From the NCBI GenBank assembly GCA_037783545.1, contig JBBELK010000015.1, positions 1,736,001 to 1,800,000 of the forward strand: DNA of 64,000 bases, read 5' to 3'. Below, piece after piece: positions 1 through 10,878 of the stretch. The stretch comes from Henricia sp. BOLD:AAB3569. Taxonomy: Eukaryota > Echinodermata > Asteroidea > Spinulosida > Echinasteridae. Made by a program: the position numbers and the translations under genes. Each line of letters opens with the position of its first letter. The first letter of the stretch is position 1. The notes beneath the pieces were generated by a model, which searched no databases, was not told the DNA's origin, and saw only the letters and a list, made by a program, of their open reading frames with translations.

Positions 1-248
1 CTAAAATCTTAAAACATGAGAGAAACCGTGCTACTTGAAGACAACAAAAGCAAGAAAGTGCGTACATAAAACAAATTATCCAGTTATATTAAAAACAGAT
101 GTTTGAGACATGCTTGACTGAGTTTGCAATTACATGTAGGCTTCTACATTTCATGTTTTAATTTCATCCTATTTCATCACAACAAAACGCTGCATGTATT
201 TCTATTAAATTTTGTTTCAGCTTCACATGGAACAGCTGTAGTTAAGCA

Positions 249-405
249 TAGACCGTATCAAATAGCTGCCATCTTGTAGGGCAACCTTTGACATTTAAAT
301 TGGTCAACAATGTCTAAGCACAAAATGTACAACCATACCCGGTATGCATGACCTCATGGAACAAAGCAACTGCCCTACAAGATAGCAGCTATTTGATATG
401 GTCTA
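249..405. mobile_element. MITE-A copy 1 (GACCGTATC ends)
   Basis: Terminal inverted repeats of about 35 bp start with TAGACCGTATCAAATAGCTG and close with the reverse complement ending GATATGGTCTA. The internal part is about 90 bp and non-coding. Further copies lie at 34571-34716 and 59649-59822, with a broken one at 60078-60111. Multiple copies with matching ends and no coding capacity are what define a MITE. The TA at each edge could be a Tc1/mariner-type target duplication, but the family cannot be fixed from this alone. Confidence 0.85.
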
Positions 406-514
406 TTTATAAGCAAAAGCATGTGATGCAATGTGTAAATAAGTCATTTGTTGGTCTTTATCATTTTTTGTTTGTCACTTGAAAAAGAGTTATTGAAAAT
501 CCAATGTGAATTCT

Positions 515-557
515 GCGGGGCGGAGGGATGGGGGGAAACAATTGATAGGTGCATTAT
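515..557. mobile_element. Element-Q terminus with G-rich stretch (fragment)
   Basis: A G-rich stretch is followed by ACAATTGATAGGTGCATTA-like sequence (AACAATTGATAGGTGCATTA here). The same terminus ends the G-rich tract at 33151-33329 and, with one base change, both ends of the GC-rich element at 27321-27974. Only one end is visible at this site, so I read it as a truncated or very short family member. Confidence 0.55.
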
Positions 558-1021
558 GGCCTACAATGGTCTTAAAGGCAGTATACATGTACATGATTGG
601 TATCTCGAAAATCAGAAATGCTATACAGTCTACATGTATGTATACATGTATGTATGCTACCATAAACAGAAAGTTTGTTGATAAATGAAATGTTCAAATA
701 ACATCAAAGCCATCAAGCAGAAGGATTTGCCAGTCTTTGCCGACACCTATTGATGCTACAAGAATCCAATTTAACAAATTTGCATTTCAAATCTCGGCTG
801 TTATTTAACAACACAAAAAAGAAATCAATTTCTCTTCCGTTGTGGCTGATATTTACATACATGTGATAGATGGTTGAATATTGGTGTAGAGGTACCGTCA
901 TGTTGACATAGTGTGAAAATATGCAGAATGTGTGCTGTTGGACCGCCAAATGCTTCGTGTCATTCACTAATCAACAGTTTGATATTGGCATGACAGAATA
1001 TTGGAATGCATAATATCCAAG

Positions 1022-1372
1022 CAGAGCTCGAATTAGACGTCAGGAGGGCACTGTAAAGAATGCCTTCGAAATCTCAGAAAGTATAGTTTTTCAATTTTAC
1101 AAGAGGGTCGTGAAGGTAATTGACCACTCTCACAGATGCCATCTTTATAGGAAAAATGCCATTGCGTATTAAATGCCATCAAATACACATACGCATATCC
1201 TGGAAAATGTTCTAAACGCGCGCGTGTTGCTGAAAAAAAATTGAAATATGGCGCAGCCGATGCACGTCACAAAACATTACGCTCAAGATCCTGATGCATG
1301 GGGCAATTTGTAGGAAGTGACGTCATTTGAGTGATCAATTGCAGTCATTGTAGTCGTGGAATTTGAGCCCTG
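1022..1372. mobile_element. MITE-B copy 1 (CAGGGCTCGAATT ends)
   Basis: The left edge reads CAGAGCTCGAATTAGACG and the right edge is its near reverse complement, AATTTGAGCCCTG. The interior (about 1100-1350) recurs inverted at 14524-14748, sharing blocks around the GACGTCA motif, the GATGCATGGGG/CCATCAGGATT region and the ATGCC...GTAATACGC stretch. Ends beginning CAGGG are common in hAT elements, but no 8-bp target duplication is evident. Confidence 0.6.
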
Positions 1373-1600
1373 TCCATGTATTGTCTTACAGTCTAATACC
1401 TTTAGATATTTATCAAATTAGCCCAATGTTACAAATAATATAAGTTTAATTTCAGCTACATTTAATATCTGGCAGAAGCTTTACCACTTTAGAGAACTGT
1501 CAGAGCACTGACTGAAAATACAGACTGAAAATACAGACTGAAAAAAGCAGTTGAAAGAAATACTCTTACATGTGTACAATGTACCGGTACATGTGTATAT

Positions 1601-1824
1601 CAAGGTTGTAGTCGAGTCCATCACAAGCCTTTCACAAGTCCAGAGCCAATAAAATCACAAGTCTGTGACAAGTCCCACACAAGTCCAGTAACAAGAAGCA
1701 AAGGATGAACACGCACAAAAGAATGCCTTTGTTGGAGTTCATTTGAATAGCTTGTGACTTGAATTAAGACCCAGGGACTTGTGGTGGACTTGTGAAGGCT
1801 TGTGATGGACTCCATACAACCCTG
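1601..1824. mobile_element. MITE-C copy 1 (CAAGGTTGTA / GAGTCCATCACAAG)
   Basis: The inverted ends are about 40 bp: CAAGGTTGTAGTCGAGTCCA at the left and the reverse complement of CCAGGGTTGTATGGAGTCCA at the right. The interior repeats ACAAGTCC/GGACTTGT motifs. A degraded relative lies at 14333-14520, sharing GAATTAAGACCCAGGGACTT. The ends resemble hAT termini. The sequence GTACCGGTACATGT occurs on both outer sides (1581 and 1825). It may be a long target duplication, or chance, because this motif is common in the window. Confidence 0.7.
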
Positions 1825-1829
1825 GTACC

Positions 1830-3800
1830 GGTACATGTATGTATTGGCATTTGTATTTAAAAACATCTGTGTAAAAATATAGTCTTTACTGTGGGGGGGA
1901 AAGACCCATGTTTAATGTATTTTTAACGTAATAAGCTGCATGTACATTACACTGTACCACAGTAATAACAGGACATTTATGTAAAGTTCTGTATTATATT
2001 TTTTCTTTTCATTACAGTTACACAATTGTCTACCATATGGAAGGCAGGGTTTGCAAACACAAGCCTCCAAGAAAACAAATGCTAAAAACACCATTAGACC
2101 GGCATAAATGCATTCTAGCCTGAACTCCAGGGCCAAAAAATTAGATTAAACAAGTTACTGAACTGAGTCCCTAATCTTGTTACACACACTCAAAGCATCG
2201 CACGAGGGCTAAATTTGAGATAATTTCTGAGGGGTCTTCCTTTTAAAGATGCAGATGCTGTTATTATTGAGTCCACTTTTTGATCAGTCAGAAAGTCTTG
2301 GAGCACAGAATGGCCTGAGATGATCAAAGGGTCACTGTAGTGCAATGCCCTCAGACCACTCAATCAGAATTCATCCTTCAAGCATTTCAGGCTTTTCGCT
2401 TTCTCGATGAATTACTTCTTGCACTGCAAATTTCATAATTTTGCATGACAAATTTCATAATTTTGCCAAGGACAATGGCAAATCAAGGCAAAAGCTTCAT
2501 TGCTGCTGTCCCAGCCCCCACCCTCCCCCACTCACCCCCCAAATATTGGATGACTGAGATGAAGTTAAACATATAGTCTGGTCTGACTTCCTCGTAATTT
2601 TTGTATCTTAAAATTTATATCTTTCTAAGATTGTCGTTGTTAAATAAACTTAGTAATAAATTTCAAAGTCAACAGAAATTAAAAATAACATACATACAGT
2701 ACTGCAATCTTCGGAGTAACGCGGCCGAGCGTTTTCGTTGGACAAGCTTAAAATTGTAGATGCTCAAATACCTTTGGTCGTTGAATTGCTCCATGTAGCC
2801 CTGTGGTCTAGCCCAATTTTCATATTTTCTCCTGAAAAACGTCTAATTTAAATTATATACAATTCAGATTAGGCAACAGAGACATTACAAGTATATCCAT
2901 TTACATGCCTACATGTAAACTGCAGGACAATACTGTATTTCAAGTGTGTTTAAGAAGCAGCAATATGCAAGCCAATAAAGCCCTGATCAATTTCAAGCCC
3001 GTATCAAATTTAGCCCCCCACAATGACTCAAACAAACAGTCTTTTGGAGTACGTCCTTCAATAATTCTCCTTTCTTGGTACATTAAAATCTACACAACGT
3101 GCTCCCAAGGAAATTGTAGCAATACTGTAACTTGATTCAGGACTATGGTACAAAATGACGGCACCGCGGGTAATTACTAGTATGCTTTACCAGTTCACTT
3201 CCAAGTTTTTGCAATGTAGGAAAAAGGAAATGGCAAATAAACATTCATTTTTCATTTCGTTGAACTAAAAGGTAGATTGTTTAACCAGTATCACAATTAT
3301 GAACGCTTGAGAAAAAGTGTCCAGTTAGAAACTCTCTGATGGGAAGGTTTGTGTAAAAAAAGTTAAGAAACACGGAGAGATAATGGAAAACTTTACCTTT
3401 GTGTTTTAAATTATGATTTGAAAGAACACACTGTCATCTGTTTTGATGTGAATGGGTGAAGAAAAACTAACAGATTTGCATCTACAAGTACCTCAACTAA
3501 ACGTGATCTACGTAGTACAATGTACATACATGTACATGTATAATAAAGTCGAAGTGGCCGCGTTGCACTCAAGTTTTAGATATGTACAAATTCACACTGG
3601 TTTTGTGAAAGTGCAAAATGTTAATCTTGATAATCAACTGATAATGTACATGTATTAATCTTGATAAATGTCTTGATAATGTACATAATGCCACATACAT
3701 GTACATGTACCTATGGTACCACCAAGGTTTAACGAGGAAACAACAATAAACTGAGGCAGTGTACACAGATTGCCAATAAAAACCAAATAACAAAGATGAT
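1830..3800. other. No gene recognised; AT-rich DNA
   Basis: This stretch holds no supported exon. It contains a small direct repeat of CAAATTTCATAATTTTGC at about 2428-2465, a C-rich patch near 2510-2545, and TACATGTA clusters near 3520 and 3640-3710. Open frames here are short and lack coding character. Confidence 0.6.
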
Positions 3801-3805
3801 ATTAC

Positions 3806-3982
3806 CAATGCCTTCTGCATCTGCTGCTGAGTGCCAAACACGGGTTGGAAGACCCCATTGTTGAGTCCATTGGGAGGACAATGCGCACACAGTACAATGT
3901 GGGAGTTTGGAGGTGGGACTTGCGTAAACTGTGGAGGGGGAAACTGCTGAGACATAGGATGGGGAGGGGCATTCATCATCAT
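3806..3982 (-). CDS. Candidate first coding exon, P/Q-rich N-terminus (exon D)
   Basis: Read on the minus strand, ATGATGATG opens a 59-residue frame that ends at the splice donor TTG|GTAATA (phase 0). The peptide is low in complexity but protein-like: it starts MMMNAPPHPMSQQF, has proline-rich blocks (PPPQF, PPPNSH), a CAHC pair near residues 32-35, and ends with GTQQQMQKAL. The frame is open further upstream to about 4120 without another ATG. It is one of several minus-strand ATG exons here that end in phase 0. Such disordered starts are common in RNA-binding proteins and transcription factors with several promoters, but the family is not identified. The alternative is a chance ORF. Confidence 0.45.
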
Positions 3983-4028
3983 ATTGAAGAGAAGACTAGT
4001 CCTTGGTGTTGGAGCGGCAATAGTCACA

Positions 4029-4118
4029 TCAATGGATGAGTAAGACGTGTACTGGTGCCACGATGCTATCAAAGTGTCGCTGCAACATGTAATTGACGAG
4101 CTCGGCGTCCCTGGTCAT
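4029..4118 (-). other. Possible upstream ORF ahead of exon D
   Basis: A complete 29-codon ORF (MTRDAELVNYMLQRHF...) begins in an acceptable start context, GCCAATGACC, and stops 47 bases before the exon D start codon, in another frame. If exon D is a real first exon, this would be a translated leader ORF in its 5' untranslated region. It could equally be part of a different exon, or chance. The 4093-4275 stretch is less AT-rich than its surroundings, as expected near a transcription start. Confidence 0.25.
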
Positions 4119-4299
4119 TGGCAGAGATTTCCCAACTGAGCAGTTTTTATGCCGTTTCTCTCCGCCGGGATATCCGTTACAAATTACGCGTGTCCAGCAA
4201 TGCGCCGTTTCTGATTACTACGCTGGATTAGTTGTCTTGAAAAATGTCACCGAAGAAAAACTGTTACATTCTTAGGTTATGAATGTTTACGTCCGATGA

Positions 4300-5520
4300 C
4301 ACTGATGTAAAATCTGAGGAGGTATTTTGTCCTTTGGCAATTGAGATCAGATTTTACCAGTTTCTACTGCCATTTTAAAATCCAGAAATGAAGTCGTGCA
4401 TTCCCGTACGGAGCACAATACCAGGTTTCTCCAGCTGTTATCTGCGCTGTCATCTGCACTGTCAAAGCCGTGCGTGCATCTTATTTCCTGAAAATTAAAT
4501 TTCTAAGACCAGTGCATGTTGTAAACATTTCACACAAGTGCAGTCCCCTCTGTTCAGACAATTGTGAAAATCTGGAGCACTAAGTACGTATCCCTTACAG
4601 TCTCAGGAATTTGACAGAAAAAGGAGTCTCTTTCAACAAATGTACACATGAGATTGAAGGGGATATAGACAGGTACGCATACTGGGAAAACAGGAAGAAT
4701 AACCATATAGTCCTGCTAAAGTGAAAGATGAAAATCTCAGTTTATATCAGTCCGTGGTAGAAGAATATCCATTGTTATTCAAACAGAACCGACACCAGGT
4801 TGTGTCTGAAACCGCCAAATTCCGTGGGACTTGTGTGTAGCCACTTCCAGTGCACTGCCCCGCTTGCGTTTGAACTGTAACTTCTACTGCTGTACACTTC
4901 TACTGTGTAACAAATCTCGGCTAATGGTCAAAACTTAACACCACCACAATGCCTGTAAATGGTCTCATGTATCAGCAGTCTGCCCCTTCGGTGTCACATA
5001 ACACAAACAGCCACTGAAAAGAATGAAAATTGTCTGGTCCAACACCAGCAATGCGTATGGTCTCTCTCTCTCTCTCTCTCCTGGCTTCGTAGACTGTGTA
5101 CACCCAGATCCAGTGCCAACTGTTACCTCATTTGAATAGCAAAAGGACTTATTGATGGGTTAATTGTATTACATGTCTCTGAGGGGACACAGCCTGCATG
5201 TGGTGCCACGCGGTCCGATCCGTTTGCTGGGTCTAAAGAGTTGGCGCATACTTATGCACAGCGCCCGGCCGGCCGAATACAGTGTGCAAATTTGAAATTC
5301 TGGTGTAGCCGACCAGAAGTAAATATTTAACCAAATCATATCGACCACATTATCATGTGCTGAGTACATCACGCTGGAGGGGTCTTGCGTCTTAACTTAA
5401 TCGTATCGGGTTTAGGCAAATGATGCCTGTTAACAAGGCTGTTTAGGTCATAGATACTCCAGCCTGTTTTTAGTCTGTGTTTTTTGTTTCCATTTTAGAT
5501 CGCCTACGTACATGTACATG
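4300..5520. other. No gene recognised; contains (TC)n microsatellite
   Basis: No supported exon. A (TC)n run of about 21 bases lies at 5061-5081. A GC-richer patch occurs at about 5190-5280. The rest is unique-looking sequence with scattered short ORFs in all frames. Confidence 0.6.
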
Positions 5521-5698
5521 TACAGTGGAAGTCAGAAGTATAAATACATGTAAACCAGTACCATCATCACCCAAAATGGTAAACATGACTACCCAAACCA
5601 TTGCAAGGTGTGCAAGCTATTTTAGTAAAGACTGTTACAAAAATGGTGCAAGCACACCAGTTTTAACACTTGTATTTATACTTCTGACTTTAACTGTA
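5521..5698. mobile_element. MITE-D, Tc1/mariner-like
   Basis: The left end reads TACAGTGGAAGTCAGAAGTA and the right end is the inverted TACTTCTGACTTTAACTGTA, giving roughly 30-bp terminal inverted repeats with TA at both borders. The ends closely resemble those of vertebrate-type Tc1 elements (CAGTTGAAGTCGGAAG...), and TA is the known target of that superfamily. The 178-bp length leaves no room for a transposase, so it is non-autonomous. Confidence 0.9.
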
Positions 5699-5699
5699 T

Positions 5700-6390
5700 T
5701 AACTGGGCCACATTTTGCAATATTTCTACTATAAAAAATTTAAAAAATTATTTAAGAATAAATGAACAACATTATCCTCTTGTTGGCCACATCGTGAGAC
5801 AACAGCGAGTATTATTATTATTACAACAATCTCTTTTTCACTTTCAGGGATGGTATTCAAGATTTCAAGGATTGAAAAAGTAAATTTTGAGATATTTATC
5901 AAGACATATCCCTCTTAAAAACAAGGTTATTCAGTGCTTGCACATGACAGTGGACTGGATATGTCCGAGAGAAATTGACCAAGTTCATATCAAAGCGAAC
6001 CACTGTGCATAAGAAAAGAAATATGGATTTGAGACTGTCGACCTTTTGATTAAGACGAATGGCACACTACTATCCAAGACTGCATGGCGACTTGTCATTG
6101 TGCACAGACAAAAGACTGAAGCAGCAAGACACTTACAGAGCGTGACCGCTCCATCCGCTGGCTGGACTACACAAATGCATATCACAATCTAAAATTAAAT
6201 TATAGGAGCCTCAAGACTGAGGATACATGTACAATTAAAGATCTCTGCCAAGGACAACCTTTTTTCCCAAGCTAGATGGAGTAACGGAGTCAATACTGTC
6301 ACAATACGAGATGATTTTGTTTGCGGAACTGCGTCCCTCCCATAGAAAGTGGACATTGCTTAGAAAGATATTTTCATATTTTGTACTATT
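5700..6390. other. No gene recognised
   Basis: Unique-looking AT-rich DNA. There is a minor ATT/TTA run at 5810-5825. No splice-flanked coding frame was found. Confidence 0.55.
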
Positions 6391-6394
6391 ACAT

Positions 6395-6608
6395 GTAACG
6401 TAAGTTACCATGAAAAAAAAACCCTCCTTATAATGATCCAGCGAGCTACATGTATATGTAGTGTCATCCTATGACATGACATGACATGACATAATCTGCA
6501 TCCTATGACATGACATGACATGACATGACATGACATATTCTGCATCCTACGACACGCTACATGTAGCTCTCTAGGTCATTATAAGAGCATTTTCACGGTA
6601 ACAGTTAC
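6395..6608. mobile_element. MITE-E with pentanucleotide core
   Basis: The two halves are inverted copies: GTAACGTAAGTTACCATGAAAA then CTTATAATGATCCAGCGAGC at the left, mirrored by GCTCTCTAGGTCATTATAAG and TTTTCACGGTAACAGTTAC at the right. The loop of the palindrome is filled by an ATGAC microsatellite. Only one copy is in the window, so MITE status rests on the long inverted repeats. Confidence 0.75.
6471..6536. repeat. (ATGAC)n microsatellite inside MITE-E
   Basis: Two blocks of ATGAC repeats (about four and six units) are separated by ATAATCTGCATCCT. The spacer is repeated after the second block (ATATTCTGCATCCT), so the array also has a longer period. It sits exactly in the loop of the MITE-E palindrome. 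Confidence 0.9.
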
Positions 6609-6609
6609 C

Positions 6610-7720
6610 ATGACAATGCCTTAAAGTGTTTGATTGTTGCTCTCATTTTATGTATTCCATTTATTTACCCAGGATGTGCTTAAAGAGTTACTACCGTAGT
6701 AACTAAAACTGTTTCCACTAGGGCCCCTGCGAACCTGAGCAAATCCGGTACAGTCTATTATGTTTGTCAAAGGTTACTTGTTTTGAAGGTGCAGTTACTG
6801 ATGTATTTTTTATGTGAATTCCATGAGCAAGGGATCGCTTACCATAGTGCTTAGCACATTGTAAAAGGGCAAACAAATTACATTTGAAGATTTCTCATTC
6901 TGTTTAGTGGTTTACCTTTGATCCTGCTTGGTGTCCCTGGACAAGCCAGCCTACTGTATTCCCATCATGCACCACACACACAACGTGGTACATCGTTCAT
7001 CCACTGATACCGAAGACTGGTCAACTCATCTGCTGATTATAATTTTATGTCAGCTTGATAACCTATATCATCAACCGCGACGCAAGCTCCATTCCTCAAT
7101 GTATCCTGATGGATGCTAGTGATCGCTCCTTTCATCAACGTCACTGATTTTCCCCGTGTTCTATCTGTCGCTGTCCATTTGCGCGACCCGCATTTTCCTG
7201 CCAAATACCGTCATAAATCTAGGCCTTGTCAGCTCGCTTTCTCTCGCGACTTACTTTCCAGCGTGTAATTTCTCACTTCTAATTTCCATGTGTACTCTCC
7301 TTGAGGCCAGAGAAAGAGTTCTTTGGTAATGCGGGAATATGGAGAAATAAATCACACATTGGCTCCAACGTGTTTAGAATTTCTTTCGTCCAAACAAGGT
7401 TCTTCTTAGAAGGTTCTACAGTGCTATTGGACAACTGATGAAAGCCTCAATTATTAACAGGAACATAGCCATACACATTGTACTGAATGTATGTGAGATA
7501 TCACCTGGAAAAATGCTTTAACAGCAAAACACATTCACTCTGTAATCCCAAATTTTGAAATACCTTGGAACTAGCTTTTAGAACTTGGGTGTGCACTATA
7601 CCCAAGGGGTGCAGATGTGATTTGGTTCTCATGGCCAGTCTGCCACTGTAGGGTTCCTATTACATGGGAAGTGACCTTTCACCTTTTACCCTAAACAAAC
7701 TGGTTTCACACATGTTAGTA
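6610..7720. other. No gene recognised
   Basis: No supported exon. A CpG-richer patch at about 7130-7260 contains, on the minus strand, a short ATG frame (MEIRSEKLHAG) followed by AA|GTAAGT. This is a possible but weak first exon and I do not call it. Confidence 0.5.
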
Positions 7721-7726
7721 TATACA

Positions 7727-7890
7727 CAGGCCTTGAAATAACCCACAGCACCACCCAAATTGCCATCGGTGCCCTATGCTTTTGCCGTGTTGCCCTTAAA
7801 AAGTTCCAACACAAATTTTCCATTTCCTCATTCAGGTGCCCTTTACTAAGAGAAAATTGCCGTGCCCTTTTGACAATGAATTTCGAGGCC
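7727..7890. mobile_element. MITE-F copy 1 (CAGGCCTCGAAAT ends)
   Basis: The left end CAGGCCTTGAAATAA and right end ATTTCGAGGCC are inverted. The second copy at 30414-30663 has cleaner ends (GCAGGCCTCGAAAT / TTTCGAGGCCTGC). The interiors differ, with several GTGCCCT/TGCCCTT repeats here. Non-coding. Confidence 0.7.
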
Positions 7891-7891
7891 C

Positions 7892-8860
7892 AAGTACATA
7901 CATGTAGTACACAAAGACCTCCCTGTTGATTTCTGTAGTACCTTCATTTAGGGATGTTGCGGAGACCTTACCAATACCTTTTTACAATGTACATGTAAAT
8001 GTCCCATTTTCTGCATGACACTGAAGAAAGATGTCCATTATCAACACAATTCCTTTAGAAGCAATACGCTGGCAGAGTGTGGCGTCAATTTCCACGTGGA
8101 TGCGTTCACTTCTTTGACAATGGTTCAAGATACTTGCAAGTTGCATGGCAACGCGTTTCTCCATTCGTTTTGCACAGGAGCCACAAGGAGAACATTTTCT
8201 GTTGAGTTTTTCTGTTACAACCATCACAAAATAAGTAGGCAGGATAGCGTATCGCTGTGAGAGTAGGTATGAGCAAACCATTGCAAGTCATTATTGTCCT
8301 TATATTTTTTAATATTTTCTTCTAAAAGAATAATAGTAAAACACACTGTGCGCAAACACAATGGATGTAAAACGTGAGCGTGAACCAATAACTATACCGG
8401 TAGTTACAGCGCCCGTAATGTGACGTCACGACTCTGCCAACGAATACACATGTAGGCCTATCTGGTGTACACACATCAACTGCTCCATTCGGGTTAGTCA
8501 CAGATCACTGCAAAAATGGCAGCCATCTTGAATTGATGGCGACCCAGACAGAGCTGTTATGATAGCTGTTGGGACCCAAAACTGGAAATCTATAAAGTTT
8601 CTTCCGTTATTTGCGCATTTTCTGCTTGATGAAATGTGTTTCAATCAGGCATGTTCAATTTATGTAGCCTTTGGCAAGGTATTACATGTAGGCTTACTGT
8701 AGGCTTACTGTAGACCTACTGTGTAATGTTTGTTTCACACAAACCAAACCCTGGGCAAATTTGATCCTATGCAAATTTGAGGGACGAGTTGGCAGGGAAC
8801 CATTTATCTAAGAGTCCGATCCCCAATTTAGTGCATTTCTACATGGACCTTTCTTCCAGG
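7892..8860. other. No gene recognised; palindromic TGACGTCA site
   Basis: A CRE-like palindrome TGACGTCA lies at 8421-8428 in a locally GC-rich patch. AGGCTTACTGT is repeated in tandem at about 8692-8715. No exon is supported. Confidence 0.5.
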
Positions 8861-8861
8861 T

Positions 8862-9009
8862 ATTCAATAGACCTGAAACATATTATGACATTGTTTGTTT
8901 ACATGCACAAAATTCTATGTGGAAGTCTCAGGGTTCCAGATGGTGTAGGGCCATAGAAAAGCACACGTGTATCCAAACTATGATGTCATTATGTATCAGG
9001 TCTATTGAA
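8862..9009. mobile_element. MITE-G (TTCAATAGACCTG ends)
   Basis: TTCAATAGACCTGAAACATA at the left is matched by the inverted ATGTATCAGGTCTATTGAA at the right, about 19 bp with one mismatch and one gap. The 148-bp element has no open frame. Only one copy is in the window. Confidence 0.75.
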
Positions 9010-9359
9010 ATGTTCATGAGGGAGGGTAATGTTTGAAACTTGCACCATTTATGAATCCCTATGGAGTGGGAGCCGTATTGGAAAACACATTAGGATACTT
9101 CTTATACCAGAACCACTCATGCAAGTACAGTTGTGGTACCACCCATGTCAGTAGTATCAGTTTACCAACATTCGATAGTTCTTGCCATCTGTACAGCAAT
9201 TTGATATCGCGGTAGAGTTTCTCACAGCACAGAAAGCAGCTGCATGTAGCCAGTTAGATACTGAATCAGCTATGGCTTGATATGAAATTCCCCCAGAACA
9301 TTAAAAACTAGAACAGAAACGGAACCAGGACGCGCATAACCGCACCTTCTTATTATAAT

Positions 9360-9443
9360 AGTTTTGGGCACCTTCATTTGCATAGTTTTGGGCACCTTCA
9401 TTTGCATAATTTCGGGCACCTCATTTGCATGGTTTAGGGCACT
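9360..9443. repeat. 24-bp minisatellite carrying octamer motifs
   Basis: About 3.5 copies of a 24-bp unit of the form AGTTTTGGGCACCTTCATTT followed by GCAT. Units 1 and 2 are identical. Unit 3 has one base less and two changes, and unit 4 is partial. Each full unit carries ATTTGCAT, the consensus octamer bound by POU-domain (Oct) factors in animals. The flanks are moderately GC-rich. Confidence 0.9.
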
Positions 9444-9794
9444 TCTCCATTGAATTACACGTAAAACCTTCCGCATGCGCACTTTCTCAATGTTTGTGAT
9501 GATCGCGCGTGTTATGTTCGAACACAAAACGCGCTACATGCACACTCATTCCAAACCGCCTGAAACCAGTTACGGTAATGTACATGTACCATTCAATAAC
9601 ACAGTCGTTTCTTATCTTGCTGTTAATAGAAATCTGTGGACATTCCCAATAACAAAGGGGTTAAAACAATGTACATGTAGTCCATTCATTTTTACAGGAC
9701 ATTGGATTTAGAGTGGGGATAATTATCAGCATACATTGTAAATTGGATGAATAAATAGGCCTTGATTTGTATTGGCCTACAGTCCTACAACATA

Positions 9795-9926
9795 GGCTGC
9801 TTTCGAGCGCGGCACCAGGTGCTCTATGGTGCTCCATGGTGCTCGCCCGAAAGCGTGTGTAAGCATGTGTGTGACGTAACGTTTCCACCACCTGGGAGCA
9901 CCAGGGACGAGCGCTCGAAAGCAGCC
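9795..9926. mobile_element. MITE-H (GGCTGCTTTCGAGCGC ends)
   Basis: The 16-bp inverted ends are GGCTGCTTTCGAGCGC and GCGCTCGAAAGCAGCC, essentially perfect. The interior includes GGTGCTCTATGGTGCTCCAT, a short direct repeat, and an inverted GGTGCTC/GAGCACC pair, so the whole 132 bp can fold on itself. Confidence 0.75.
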
Positions 9927-9929
9927 ATA

Positions 9930-10875
9930 GCTACACCCAAGATGATGCACAGTAGGTCGACTGTATCCAAGTAATACAGATATTTGACAATCCAAACAAC
10001 AGAGGGCAGCAAAGCACTTCCCTACAACAAGCCAAGCAGTAAACAAAATATTGACACAAAACTCACTGATCTAATACAGATCAGTGATTAAACCAGAGTT
10101 GTTGACTGTATATGATAGTTAGCTGTCTATCAACTAAACAGTGTACAAATCCTCAATGTAATGGGCTCCATGTCAACAACGTGAATGATAACACTGTTTG
10201 GTTTTGGTGACAATTCAACATATTTGCAGGCATTAAGCAAATATATGAACTGATTAAACTCAGAATGCTTGCTAGGTGGAGCTTCTGTTTAAAATCAAGG
10301 GCAAGAAGCTATTCAAATTTGTAGAGAGAGTTTTTAGTAATAATTATGTACCTATTAATTTTCCCCCCTTCCCCTACCCCACCTACGACGCGTACCAGGT
10401 GAGGTATTTGGCAGTGAAAATCAATGTCACACTAAAAGGTACTACATGTACATGTATGTGTGAAAAAATTAAAGCGTGGACAGTGAACAGCACTACCATA
10501 GATAATTTACTCTTGTCAGGAAAAATATTCAATGTGCACACAGATTGCAGCAAAAGGATGCAATGATTTCTGTAATTCAAAAGAAATGTACATTGTAAAC
10601 TGCAGTATTTCCACACCTACCTTTTCCACACCCAGGCTGTTCTTACATCCAGTAAACTCCAACATTCTTGGTCATGTGACCTGTGATCTATATATCATAA
10701 CCCATGCAGCTTGACATTTCAAATCTATAAACATTCTGAGCTTATGGTACAACATTGGTATGATTTATCAGAATCCCAAATCATATCTGAACTCTAATTC
10801 AAAGCCAATGAATTTCCAATCGTGGGAGAAAAAATCTCAGGCAAAATTTTGTTGAAAAAGTTTACAAATGACCGA
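9930..10875. other. No gene recognised
   Basis: AT-rich unique DNA. On the minus strand a short ATG frame (MLEFTGCKNSLGVEK) ends at AAG|GTAGGT near 10618. It is too short to call. No repeat family was recognised. Confidence 0.5.
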
Positions 10876-10878
10876 AGC

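Noticed and set aside
7240-7290. Minus-strand ATG frame MEIRSEKLHAG ending at GTAAGT in a CpG-richer patch
   Set aside because: Only eleven codons, phase differs from the other candidates, no further evidence.
10618-10665. Minus-strand 15-codon ATG frame ending at AAG|GTAGGT
   Set aside because: Too short to tell from chance, although its phase 0 matches the other candidates.
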